Source: Phenylobacterium sp. (lineage in GTDB: Bacteria > Pseudomonadota > Alphaproteobacteria > Caulobacterales > Caulobacteraceae). Taken from it: a stretch of 6,766 nt of DNA. The position numbers and the translations under genes were made by a program. The DNA is taken from NCBI GenBank assembly GCA_028291285.1, contig JAQGIJ010000551.1, forward strand, positions 1-6,766, read 5' to 3'. This document shows positions 1 to 4,892 of this stretch, one piece after another. The notes below the pieces were generated by a model. It was not told where the DNA came from. It was given only the letters and a program-made list of their open reading frames with translations, and searched no databases. The stretch's first letter is position 1, and each line of letters starts with the position of its first letter.

Positions 1-857
1 AGCTCGCCGGCCACTACGCCGAGTTCCAGCGCGCCAAGGAGCGGCTGGCCATGGCCAAGTTCGAGATCGCCACCTGCGCCATCTCCGGCGCGGTCGGCAC
101 CTTCGCCAACGTGGCGCCCAAGGTCGAGGAGTACGTCGCCCGGAAGCTAGGGCTCGCCGTGGAGCCGGTCTCGACCCAGGTGATCCCGCGCGACCGGCAC
201 GCGGCCTATTTCGCCGCGCTGGCGGTGGTCGCCTCCTCGATCGAGCGGCTGGCGGTGGAGATCCGCCACCTGCAGCGCACCGAGGTGCTCGAGGCGGAGG
301 AGTTCTTCGAGCCCGGCCAGAAGGGCTCCTCGGCCATGCCGCACAAGAGGAACCCGATCCTCACCGAGAACCTGACGGGCCTGGCCCGGCTGATCCGCTC
401 GGCGGTGACGCCGGCGCTGGAAAACGTGGCGCTGTGGCACGAGCGCGACATCAGCCACTCCTCCGTGGAGCGCGGCATCGCCCCGGACACCACCGTGCAC
501 CTGGACTTCGCGCTGCGCCGCCTGGCCACGGTGGTCGAGCGGCTGGTGGTCTATCCGGAGACCATGGCCAGGAACCTCGATCACCTGGGGGGCCTGGTGC
601 ATTCCCAGCGGGTGCTGCTGGCGCTGACCCAGAAGGGGCTCAGCCGGGAGGCCAGCTACGCGGCCGTGCAGCGCAACGCCATGAAGGTCTGGCGCGGCGA
701 GGGCAATTTCCTGGATTTCCTGAAGGCCGACCCGGAGGTCACCCTCTCCGAGGCCGAGCTCTCGGAGCTCTTCGACCTCGGCTACCATTTCAAGAACGTC
801 GACGTGATCTTCGCCCGCGTGTTCGGCGAAGAGGCCATGCGCGCCGCGGCGGAGTAG
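1..857 (+). CDS. purB: Adenylosuccinate lyase, C-terminal part (5' end outside window)
   Basis: PurB removes fumarate from SAICAR to give AICAR and from adenylosuccinate to give AMP, so it acts twice in purine synthesis in the cytoplasm. The frame is open from the left edge (first whole codon at 3), giving 284 codons to a TAG at 855-857. The family is usually about 430 residues, so roughly the first third is missing; the ATG at 51 is internal, not the start. The fumarase/aspartase superfamily signature GSSAMPHKRNP lies at 324-356 and carries the mobile-loop serine regarded as catalytic in this family. The block HERDISHSSVERG at 438-476 is typical of PurB and separates it from argininosuccinate lyase and fumarase. 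The catalytic histidines of the N-terminal part cannot be seen. The next gene is convergent, 15 bp away. Confidence 0.96.
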   Translation, partial: LAGHYAEFQRAKERLAMAKFEIATCAISGAVGTFANVAPKVEEYVARKLGLAVEPVSTQVIPRDRHAAYFAALAVVASSIERLAVEIRHLQRTEVLEAEEFFEPGQKGSSAMPHKRNPILTENLTGLARLIRSAVTPALENVALWHERDISHSSVERGIAPDTTVHLDFALRRLATVVERLVVYPETMARNLDHLGGLVHSQRVLLALTQKGLSREASYAAVQRNAMKVWRGEGNFLDFLKADPEVTLSEAELSELFDLGYHFKNVDVIFARVFGEEAMRAAAE

Positions 858-881
858 CCGGCGGCGCGCGCCCTACTCGCC
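848..881. terminator. Inverted repeat over the purB and DUF1476 stop codons
   Basis: GAGTAG at 852-857 pairs with CTACTC at 873-878. The arm extends as GGC 848-850 with GCC 879-881 if G851 is bulged, giving 9 bp around a 15-nt GC-rich loop. Both convergent genes end inside it: TAG 855-857 on + and the complement of 873-875 on -. It could act as a hairpin at either 3' end. There is no T-run on either strand, so it is not a standard intrinsic terminator; part of the symmetry may simply come from two facing stop codons. Confidence 0.3.
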
Positions 882-1196
882 CCCGCGGACGCTCTCGCGG
901 GCCTGGGCCATCAGCTCGGCCATCTTCATGCGGACCTCGCCCTCGGTGACGTGCACGCCGGCGCCCTTGAGGTCCTCGAACACCTTGCGCAGCACGTCGT
1001 CGTCGCCCGGGACCTCGAGGTCGGACTTCACCACCGCGCGCTCGTATTCGGCGACGTGCGCGCCCTCCAGGCCCATGAGGGCCGCGGCCCATTGGGCCAG
1101 CGCCTTGTTGCGGCGCGCGGAGGCCTTGAACTCCTGTTCCTGATCGAGGGCGAACTTTCTCTCGAAGCCCCGTTCCCGATCATCGAAGGTGGTCAT
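873..1196 (-). CDS. DUF1476 protein, ATP synthase zeta-subunit type (F1 ATPase inhibitor family)
   Basis: This 107-residue soluble protein matches the DUF1476 family. Its Paracoccus denitrificans member is the zeta subunit, which binds the F1 part of ATP synthase and blocks ATP hydrolysis through its N-terminal segment. Recognisable features are the N-terminus MTTFDDRERGFERKFALDQE (1-20), matching the conserved inhibitory region, the charged helical stretch to about 60 with NKALAQWAA (30-38) and MG (41-42), and the block PGDDDVLRKVFEDL (63-76) before a C-terminal helix. There is no signal peptide or membrane segment. The start ATG (1194-1196 on the reverse strand) has a GGGGA Shine-Dalgarno about 5 nt upstream. 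The gene lies outside any ATP synthase operon here, divergent from purC. Family assignment is firm; inhibition of the ATPase in this organism is inferred. Confidence 0.9.
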   Translation of the reverse strand: MTTFDDRERGFERKFALDQEQEFKASARRNKALAQWAAALMGLEGAHVAEYERAVVKSDLEVPGDDDVLRKVFEDLKGAGVHVTEGEVRMKMAELMAQARESVRGGE

Positions 1197-1228
1197 GAGG
1201 TCCCCAGGCAGGTGCGCAAAACGGGGGT

Positions 1229-1257
1229 CACATATCGCGCCCCGGCCAGGGCCGCAA
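1229..1257 (-). promoter_or_regulatory. Candidate promoter for the DUF1476 gene
   Basis: On the reverse strand TTGCGG (complement of 1252-1257) is followed after exactly 17 nt by TATGTG (complement of 1229-1234), a fair sigma-70-like -35/-10 pair. A start near 1222 would leave a leader of about 26 nt before the ATG, including the GGGGA ribosome site. The match is by eye only. Confidence 0.3.
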
Positions 1258-1284
1258 TCGAAAGCCCGGTCAGGTCCGTGAAGT

Positions 1285-1313
1285 TTGCGCCGCAGCCCGC
1301 CATCCGCTAATTT
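1285..1313 (+). promoter_or_regulatory. purC: Weak candidate promoter for the purC operon
   Basis: TTGCGC (1285-1290) and TAATTT (1308-1313) are 17 nt apart; the latter sits in GCTAATTT, which partly resembles the Caulobacter housekeeping -10 element (GCTANAWC). Each hexamer matches the E. coli consensus at only about half its positions. It is offered because this is the only AT-richer patch ahead of purC with suitable spacing. Transcription from here would place the hairpin at 1352-1381 in the purC leader. Confidence 0.2.
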
Positions 1314-1341
1314 CCGCCCGCCTGATATTGAGCGAGAGGCC

Positions 1342-1346
1342 GAGTC
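1342..1346. promoter_or_regulatory. GANTC (CcrM-type) methylation site upstream of purC
   Basis: GAGTC matches GANTC, the target of the cell-cycle methylase CcrM of alphaproteobacteria. In Caulobacter, GANTC sites in promoters can make transcription depend on methylation state through GcrA. This site lies 81 bp before the purC start and 6 bp before the terminator-like hairpin. The site is certain; methylation and a regulatory role are inference. Confidence 0.45.
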
Positions 1347-1351
1347 GGATC

Positions 1352-1381
1352 CGCGCGCCGGGATAACCGCGCGCGTTTTTT
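1352..1381 (+). terminator. Terminator-like hairpin plus T6 ahead of purC (possible attenuator)
   Basis: CGCGCGC (1352-1358) pairs with GCGCGCG (1369-1375), a 7-bp all-GC stem. Inside it GG 1361-1362 can pair with CC 1367-1368 around an ATAA loop. Six Ts follow directly (1376-1381), then CGTTTCG. This is the classic intrinsic terminator form, on the purC strand, 45 bp before the purC ATG. No gene on this strand ends nearby; purB stops about 500 bp upstream. It may attenuate purC transcription, or end purB read-through that has crossed the opposing DUF1476 gene. The structure is seen; its use is not shown. Confidence 0.5.
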
Positions 1382-1426
1382 CGTTTCGCCGACCGGCAAA
1401 GCCCCGCTCTCGGAGAAGGCGCGATT

Positions 1427-2182
1427 ATGACCCGGCGTAAGAAGATCTACGAGGGCAAGGCCAAGATCCTCTACGAAGGTCCCGAGCCCGGCACCCTCAT
1501 CCAGTACTTCAAGGACGACACCACCGCCTTCGACGCGACCATAAAGGCCGTGCTCGAAGGCAAGGGCGTGATCAACAACCGCATCAGCGAATACGTGATG
1601 ACGCGGCTGAACTCGATCGGGGTCCAGAACCACTTCATCAAGCGGCTGAACCTGCGCGAGCAGCTGATCCGCGAGGTGGAGATCATCCCGCTGGAGGTGG
1701 TCTGCCGCAACGTCGCCGCGGGCTCGCTTTCGACCCGCTTCGGCCTGCCCGAGGGCCAGGCGCTGCCGCGCTCGATCATCGAGTTCTACCTGAAGGACGA
1801 CAAGCTGCACGACCCGATGGTGTCCGAGGAGCACATCACCGCCTTCAACTGGGCCACCACCCAGGAGATCGACGACATGATGGCGCTCACCCTGCGGGTG
1901 AACGACTTCCTCACCGGCATGTTCGGCGCGGTCGGCATCACCCTCGTGGACTTCAAGATCGAGTTCGGGCGGATCTGGGAGAACGAGTTCGCCCGCATCA
2001 TCCTGGCCGACGAGATCAGCCCGGACAGCTGCCGGCTGTGGGACAGCCAGACCAACGAGAAGCTGGACAAGGACCGCTTCCGCCGCGACCTGGGCAATGT
2101 CATCGAGAGCTACACCGAGGTGGCGCGCCGCCTCGGCATCATGAAGGAGATGCCCACCGTGATCCAAGGAGGCCTCCACTAG
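1427..2182 (+). CDS. purC: Phosphoribosylaminoimidazole-succinocarboxamide synthase (SAICAR synthetase)
   Basis: PurC joins aspartate to CAIR using ATP to give SAICAR, the substrate of PurB. At 251 residues it is a full-length bacterial single-domain enzyme. Visible motifs are the N-terminal nucleotide-binding KIYEGKAKI (6-14), SAICAR synthetase signature 1 in [15 protein letters not shown] (87-101), signature 2 LVDFKIEFG (173-181) and the late block [14 protein letters not shown] (193-206). The ATG at 1427 has a strong GGAGAAGG Shine-Dalgarno at 1412-1419 with 7 nt spacing, which fixes the start. It is the first gene of the run purC-purS-lipoprotein-purQ. Its last base is the first base of the purS GTG, so the two are probably translationally coupled. 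The leader hairpin at 1352-1381 may regulate it. Confidence 0.98.
   Translation: MTRRKKIYEGKAKILYEGPEPGTLIQYFKDDTTAFDATIKAVLEGKGVINNRISEYVMTRLNSIGVQNHFIKRLNLREQLIREVEIIPLEVVCRNVAAGSLSTRFGLPEGQALPRSIIEFYLKDDKLHDPMVSEEHITAFNWATTQEIDDMMALTLRVNDFLTGMFGAVGITLVDFKIEFGRIWENEFARIILADEISPDSCRLWDSQTNEKLDKDRFRRDLGNVIESYTEVARRLGIMKEMPTVIQGGLH
2166..2172 (+). promoter_or_regulatory. purS: Ribosome binding site of purS within the purC 3' end
   Basis: AAGGAGG is a near-perfect Shine-Dalgarno sequence inside the last codons of purC. It lies 9 nt before the GTG at 2182 and decides the purS start, which has no ATG in a fitting place. Confidence 0.75.
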
Positions 2183-2421
2183 TGCGGGCGAAGGTCCATG
2201 TGTTCCTGAAGCCCGGCGTCCTCGACGTGCAGGGCAAGGCGGTCGAGCAGGCGCTGCACGGCCTCGGCTGGGGCGGCGTCGAGCACGTCCGCGTCGGCAA
2301 GACCATCGAGTTCGACCTGGCGGCGGGCGACCCCTCCGCCGCGGAGGCCGAGGTGAAGGCCATGTGCGAGAAGCTCCTGGCCAACACGGTCATCGAAAGC
2401 TACCGCGTGGAGGTGGCGTGA
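2182..2421 (+). CDS. purS: FGAM synthase, PurS subunit
   Basis: PurS is the small structural subunit of FGAM synthase. It bridges PurQ and the short PurL, and is thought to help pass ammonia from glutaminase to synthetase. With the GTG start at 2182 it has 79 residues, the usual family size of about 80. It shows the expected pattern: N-terminal strand KVHVFLKPGVLDVQGKAV (4-21), a helix ending in ALHGLG (24-29), a strand VEHVRVGKTIEF (33-44), and the C-terminal helix and strand with LLANTVIESYRVEV (65-78). The start overlaps the purC stop by one base (TAGTG) and is served by AAGGAGG at 2166-2172. The stop TGA overlaps the GTG start of the next gene. An ATG upstream in this frame would lie deep in purC and gives no PurS-like sequence. 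Confidence 0.95.
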   Translation: MRAKVHVFLKPGVLDVQGKAVEQALHGLGWGGVEHVRVGKTIEFDLAAGDPSAAEAEVKAMCEKLLANTVIESYRVEVA

Positions 2422-2789
2422 GGGCGCGATCCGCCCTCCCCTTGCTCTTCCTCCTGGCGCTCGCCGCCTGTGCGCCCAAGACCAACGCGCCCGCGGCCGT
2501 GGGGCTGGACTGCGCCCAGGGCTTCGACGCGCTGAAGGCGAAGGTCCTCGCCCAACCGGGGCTGAAGGCCGCGCCGCAGGAGCCCTCCGAGCCCTACCGC
2601 GCCTACTCCACCACCGACGGCCAGGCCTCCTATTTCGTCACCGAGCCCGGCGCGCCAGCGCATCCGGCGATCCTGCTGCAGCAGGTCGCGCCAGGCGGCA
2701 TGAAGAACGCCGGCTGCAGCTATGGCGACAAGGCCGCGTACGACCAGCTGATGGCCTACCTCACCGGCCTGAAGGCCGGGCGTAAGTGA
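2418..2789 (+). CDS. Small putative lipoprotein of unknown function, coupled to purS
   Basis: I do not recognise this protein. With the GTG start at 2418 it has 123 residues. The N-terminus is a compact lipoprotein signal: basic MRAR, a hydrophobic run LPLLFLLALAA, and lipobox L-A-A-C with the lipidated cysteine at residue 18. Alanine at +2 would suit outer-membrane sorting under the E. coli Lol rule, which may not hold here. The mature part is about 106 residues with two further cysteines (32 and 100) that could form a disulfide, and no membrane segment. The start is set by the GTGA overlap with the purS stop (2418-2421) and a GGAGG at 2409-2413, 4 nt away; only this start gives a clean signal peptide. 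Its placement inside the pur run suggests co-expression, but there is no known purine role. Confidence 0.8.
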   Translation: MRARSALPLLFLLALAACAPKTNAPAAVGLDCAQGFDALKAKVLAQPGLKAAPQEPSEPYRAYSTTDGQASYFVTEPGAPAHPAILLQQVAPGGMKNAGCSYGDKAAYDQLMAYLTGLKAGRK

Positions 2790-2808
2790 CCCGGCTTGAC
2801 GCCCGGCC
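2774..2808 (+). repeat. Perfect 10-bp inverted repeat at the lipoprotein gene end, before purQ
   Basis: GGCCGGGCGT (2774-2783) is perfectly complementary to ACGCCCGGCC (2799-2808) with a 15-nt loop holding the lipoprotein stop codon TGA (2787-2789). A competing 6-bp stem, 2775-2780 with 2790-2795, is also possible. No T-run follows, so it is not a standard terminator. It may stabilise or process the mRNA, or pause transcription or translation between the lipoprotein gene and purQ. Confidence 0.5.
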
Positions 2809-2853
2809 GCCCCCGAGCCACCTGAAGCTCTCCCCGCGCACGGACCACCTGCC

Positions 2854-3516
2854 ATGAAAGCCGCCGTCATCGTCTTCCCCGGCTCCAACTGCGACCGCGA
2901 CTGCAAGGTGTCGGTCGAGCGCTCCACCGGCGCCAAGGTGGACATGGTCTGGCACGGCGACACCGAGCTGCCGGCCGGCGTCGACCTGATCGTGCTGCCG
3001 GGCGGCTTCTCCTACGGCGACTACCTGCGCTGCGGGGCCATGGCCTCGCTGTCGCCGATCATGGGCGAGGTGCGCGCCGCGGCCGAGCGGGGCGTGGCCA
3101 CGGTCGGCATCTGCAACGGCTTCCAGGTGCTCTGCGAGGCCCAGCTGCTGCCGGGCGCCCTGCTGCGCAACGAGCAGCTGAAGTACGTCTGCAAGCCGGT
3201 GGAGCTGGAGGTCAGCAACGCCCAGACCCGCTTCACGGCCGGCTACAAGGGCCGCCGCGAGGTGACCATGACGGTCGGCAACGGCGAGGGGAACTTCTTC
3301 GCCGACGAGGCGACGCTGGACCGGCTGGAGGGCGAGGGCCAGGTGGTGTTCCGCTACCTCGACAACCCGAACGGCTCGGCGCGGCGGATCGCCGGCATCG
3401 ACAACGGCCGCGGAAATGTGCTCGGCCTGATGCCCCACCCCGACCGCGCCTTCGAGGCCGAGCTGGGCTCGGCGGACGGCGCCATCCTCTTCCAGAGCGC
3501 TCTGGCCAGCGCCTAG
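2854..3516 (+). CDS. purQ: FGAM synthase, PurQ glutaminase subunit
   Basis: PurQ is the class I glutamine amidotransferase subunit that releases ammonia from glutamine for PurL. It has 220 residues, normal for the separate subunit. The N-terminal [14 protein letters not shown] (3-16), the oxyanion region [12 protein letters not shown] (48-59) and the nucleophile elbow GICNGFQ with Cys87 are canonical. The catalytic histidine is His195 in MPHPDR. The third triad residue, usually Glu in an HPE motif, is Asp197 here. The ATG at 2854 is the only usable start, because an in-frame stop lies at 2797-2799 with no other ATG, GTG or TTG between. No clear Shine-Dalgarno precedes it, unlike its neighbours. 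It starts 64 bp after the lipoprotein gene, and its stop overlaps that of the convergent patatin-like gene. Confidence 0.97.
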   Translation: MKAAVIVFPGSNCDRDCKVSVERSTGAKVDMVWHGDTELPAGVDLIVLPGGFSYGDYLRCGAMASLSPIMGEVRAAAERGVATVGICNGFQVLCEAQLLPGALLRNEQLKYVCKPVELEVSNAQTRFTAGYKGRREVTMTVGNGEGNFFADEATLDRLEGEGQVVFRYLDNPNGSARRIAGIDNGRGNVLGLMPHPDRAFEAELGSADGAILFQSALASA

Positions 3517-4571
3517 ACGGTGGGCGCGAGCGCGGCGTCCGTCGCCTCGGTCATCGCCAGCACCGCGTCGAGCAGCGCCTGGCGGGCCGCGAGCTCGCCG
3601 GTCTCGGCCAGCCGGGCGATTCCCCCCGGCGAGAAGTCCGTGCCGGCCGCGCCTTCCAGCGCGCCGGAGCGGGTGATCGCCAGGATGCGCGGCACCTGGA
3701 TGTAGTTGCGGTCCAGGGCCTTGTAGGCCTCCAGCGCGCGCAGGCCCTTGAAGGCGTCGTCGCTGCGGATCTCCTGCATCAGCGCGGCTACGGCGTTGAA
3801 CCGCTTCAGCAGCTTCAGATCGGAGGCGGTCTTGTTGGCGAAGGTGAGGCCCATCATCCGCTGGGCGACCTCGGCCATGGTCTTGGGGATCTCGCCGGCG
3901 TTGGGGAACAGGTTCACCACCACGATCTCGCGCTCGGCGCCCTTGGCCTCCACCGGCTTCATCCGCGAGATCACCTCGCCCAGCGGGGTGTTGTCGAACA
4001 CCCCGCCGTCCCAGTAGAGCGTCTCGTCGATCTGGGTGGCCGGGAAGCTCGGCGGCAGGCTGCCGCTCGCCAGCACATGGTCGAGGGTCATTCCACCATC
4101 GCCGCTCCAGAACGGCGTGATTTGGCCCCGGGCGACGTCGGTGGCGGTCATCAGCAGCCTGGGCATGGCCCGCGGATCGGCCAGCGCCGCTTCGTCGACG
4201 AACTCGGCGAGCGTCTTGCGCAGGGGCTCGGTGGAATAGAGGTTCGTCCAGTTGGCGATGTTCCAGATGTCCAGCCTGGGCATGAAGAAGTTCGGATTGC
4301 CGAAGATCGCCGCATAGGGCTTCAGCGCATCGGGCAGGAAGGGCGCCGGCAGCGCCACCCGTTCCCAAAAGCCTTCCAGGGCGGCCAGCGGGTCGCCGCC
4401 CTTGGGCCTGGCCAGCAGCACCGCGGTGATCGCGCCGATCGAGACGCCGGCGATCAGGTCCGGCCGGAAGCCGTGCTCCCCATAGAGCACCCGCGCCACG
4501 CCGAGCTCATAGGCGCCCAGCGCGCCGCCGCCCTGCAACACCAACGCCTTCACCAGGGATGGATCGTCCAT
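3513..4571 (-). CDS. Patatin-like phospholipase family protein
   Basis: This 352-residue protein has the patatin fold signatures of a serine acyl hydrolase. These are the glycine-rich oxyanion loop [13 protein letters not shown] (12-24), the nucleophile elbow GVSIG with Ser44 (42-46), the [10 protein letters not shown] block (168-177) and the DGG motif with Asp188 (188-190), completing the Ser-Asp dyad. The following segment [19 protein letters not shown] resembles the C-terminal extension (DUF3734-like) of many proteobacterial patatin proteins; that detail is less sure. There is no signal peptide or membrane segment, so it is probably cytoplasmic. The substrate is unknown: phospholipid, lysophospholipid or another acyl ester. 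The start ATG has GGGAG 6 nt upstream (complement of 4578-4582). It lies against the pur genes and separates purQ from purL, sharing CTAG (3513-3516) with the purQ stop. Confidence 0.93.
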   Translation of the reverse strand: MDDPSLVKALVLQGGGALGAYELGVARVLYGEHGFRPDLIAGVSIGAITAVLLARPKGGDPLAALEGFWERVALPAPFLPDALKPYAAIFGNPNFFMPRLDIWNIANWTNLYSTEPLRKTLAEFVDEAALADPRAMPRLLMTATDVARGQITPFWSGDGGMTLDHVLASGSLPPSFPATQIDETLYWDGGVFDNTPLGEVISRMKPVEAKGAEREIVVVNLFPNAGEIPKTMAEVAQRMMGLTFANKTASDLKLLKRFNAVAALMQEIRSDDAFKGLRALEAYKALDRNYIQVPRILAITRSGALEGAAGTDFSPGGIARLAETGELAARQALLDAVLAMTEATDAALAPTV

Positions 4572-4579
4572 GACCAGCT

Positions 4580-4599
4580 CCCATGCGGACCCATGCGGA
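4580..4599. repeat. Perfect 10-bp tandem duplication at the patatin gene start
   Basis: CCCATGCGGA occurs twice head to tail, at 4580-4589 and 4590-4599. The left copy overlaps the Shine-Dalgarno of the patatin-like gene (complement of 4578-4582), and the right copy runs into the GANTC at 4598-4602. A period of 10 bp puts both copies on nearly the same face of the helix, as operators often are. A simple slippage duplication is equally possible. Confidence 0.65.
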
Positions 4600-4602
4600 T
4601 TC
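4598..4602. promoter_or_regulatory. GANTC site upstream of the patatin gene
   Basis: GATTC is a CcrM-type target 27 bp upstream of the patatin start codon, overlapping the end of the tandem repeat. The site is seen; methylation is inferred. Confidence 0.4.
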
Positions 4603-4665
4603 CATCAGAGCGCGCCCGGCGCAGCGCGGCGTCAATCGCCAACCCGCGTTCGGCGCAAAGAATGA

Positions 4666-4698
4666 AGGGGCCGGAGCGCGCTCGCGCATCCGGCCCCT
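4666..4698 (-). terminator. Long GC-rich hairpin; on the minus strand followed by a T-rich tract
   Basis: AGGGGCCGGA (4666-4675) pairs perfectly with TCCGGCCCCT (4689-4698). After a bulged A4688, GCGC 4676-4679 pairs with GCGC 4684-4687 around a GCTC loop, for 14 bp in all. On the minus strand the stem runs into TTCATTCTTT (the first T is the last stem base), which is terminator-like; on the plus strand no T-run follows. It could end antisense transcription coming out of purL, or sit in the patatin leader, depending on where the patatin promoter lies. Confidence 0.45.
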
Positions 4699-4702
4699 CC
4701 CT

Positions 4703-4718
4703 TCGGCTGCGCAGCCGA
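4703..4718. repeat. Perfect 16-bp palindrome between the patatin gene and purL
   Basis: TCGGCTGCGCAGCCGA reads the same on both strands. It could be an operator for a dimeric regulator or a short 6-bp hairpin with a GCGC loop. It lies 5 bp after the long hairpin, and the GANTC at 4717-4721 overlaps its right edge. Confidence 0.5.
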
Positions 4719-4721
4719 CTC
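4717..4721. promoter_or_regulatory. GANTC site in the purL/patatin spacer
   Basis: GACTC overlaps the right edge of the 16-bp palindrome, so methylation here could affect a protein bound to the palindrome. The link is inference. Confidence 0.4.
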
Positions 4722-4871
4722 AAGAGGCGGCTGGGCCGGACCGGCGGGCGGCGGATCGCCGTCACACCGCTGCTTGTTCTCGTCGCTTGTGAACTCGCAA
4801 ACGACGTCCAGGTTGCGCGCCCAACGTACGGCCAAGCCGAGTTGTTCCGCCGCTATCGCGCCTGCGCGAGA

Positions 4872-4876
4872 GACTC
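4872..4876. promoter_or_regulatory. GANTC site just ahead of purL
   Basis: GACTC lies 16 bp before the purL ATG and 4 bp before its ribosome site. This is a position where a GANTC could influence expression or lie in the early transcript. Its role is inferred. Confidence 0.4.
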
Positions 4877-4892
4877 GTTAGAAGGGCCGCCC

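Larger units (their letters stand above)
4572..4892. promoter_or_regulatory. 321-bp divergent intergenic region between the patatin gene and purL
   Basis: This spacer should hold promoters for both neighbours, but I could not pick a convincing -35/-10 pair for either. It contains a 10-bp tandem repeat at the patatin ribosome site, three GANTC sites (4598, 4717, 4872), a long hairpin (4666-4698), a 16-bp palindrome (4703-4718) and the purL Shine-Dalgarno GAAGGG (4881-4886, 6 nt before the ATG). The part from about 4770 to 4880 is less GC-rich than the rest and is the likeliest place for a purL promoter. The short reading frames across it look like nothing I know. Confidence 0.5.

Noticed and set aside
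147..788. Long reading frame antisense to purB (213 codons)
   Set aside because: High GC makes antisense frames long. The protein is rich in Arg, His and Gly with no domain, while purB on the other strand carries exact family motifs.
434..949. Forward reading frame overlapping purB in another frame
   Set aside because: Low-complexity Arg/Gly/Pro/Ala composition, typical of a shifted frame in GC-rich coding DNA.
951..1310. Forward reading frame opposite the DUF1476 gene reaching into the purC leader
   Set aside because: It mirrors a well-recognised family protein and has no domain or ribosome site of its own.
1197..1426. Purine (xpt-type) riboswitch in the purC leader
   Set aside because: I could not find the three-way junction with its conserved loop and junction bases; only the terminator-like hairpin is visible.
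1307..2179. 290-codon frame antisense to purC
   Set aside because: Val/Asp/His-rich shadow of a fully conserved PurC protein.
3497..3527. Short 5-bp hairpins at the purQ/patatin junction as a bidirectional terminator
   Set aside because: The stems are short, alternative pairings compete, and no T-run follows on either strand.
2761..4368. 535-codon minus-strand frame across purQ and the patatin gene
   Set aside because: It is the antisense of purQ joined to a shifted frame of the patatin gene; there is no known domain and it conflicts with two clear genes.
4796..4817. CGCAAACG resembling half of an E. coli PurR box, with TTGCG 12 nt on
   Set aside because: Only about 10 of 16 positions fit the gammaproteobacterial PurR consensus, the other half-site is poor, and LacI-type PurR control is not established in this group. 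An 8-base match is likely enough by chance.
4583..4835. Small frames of 60-71 codons in the patatin/purL spacer
   Set aside because: They overlap one another on both strands, cross hairpins, lack good ribosome sites and resemble no family I know.
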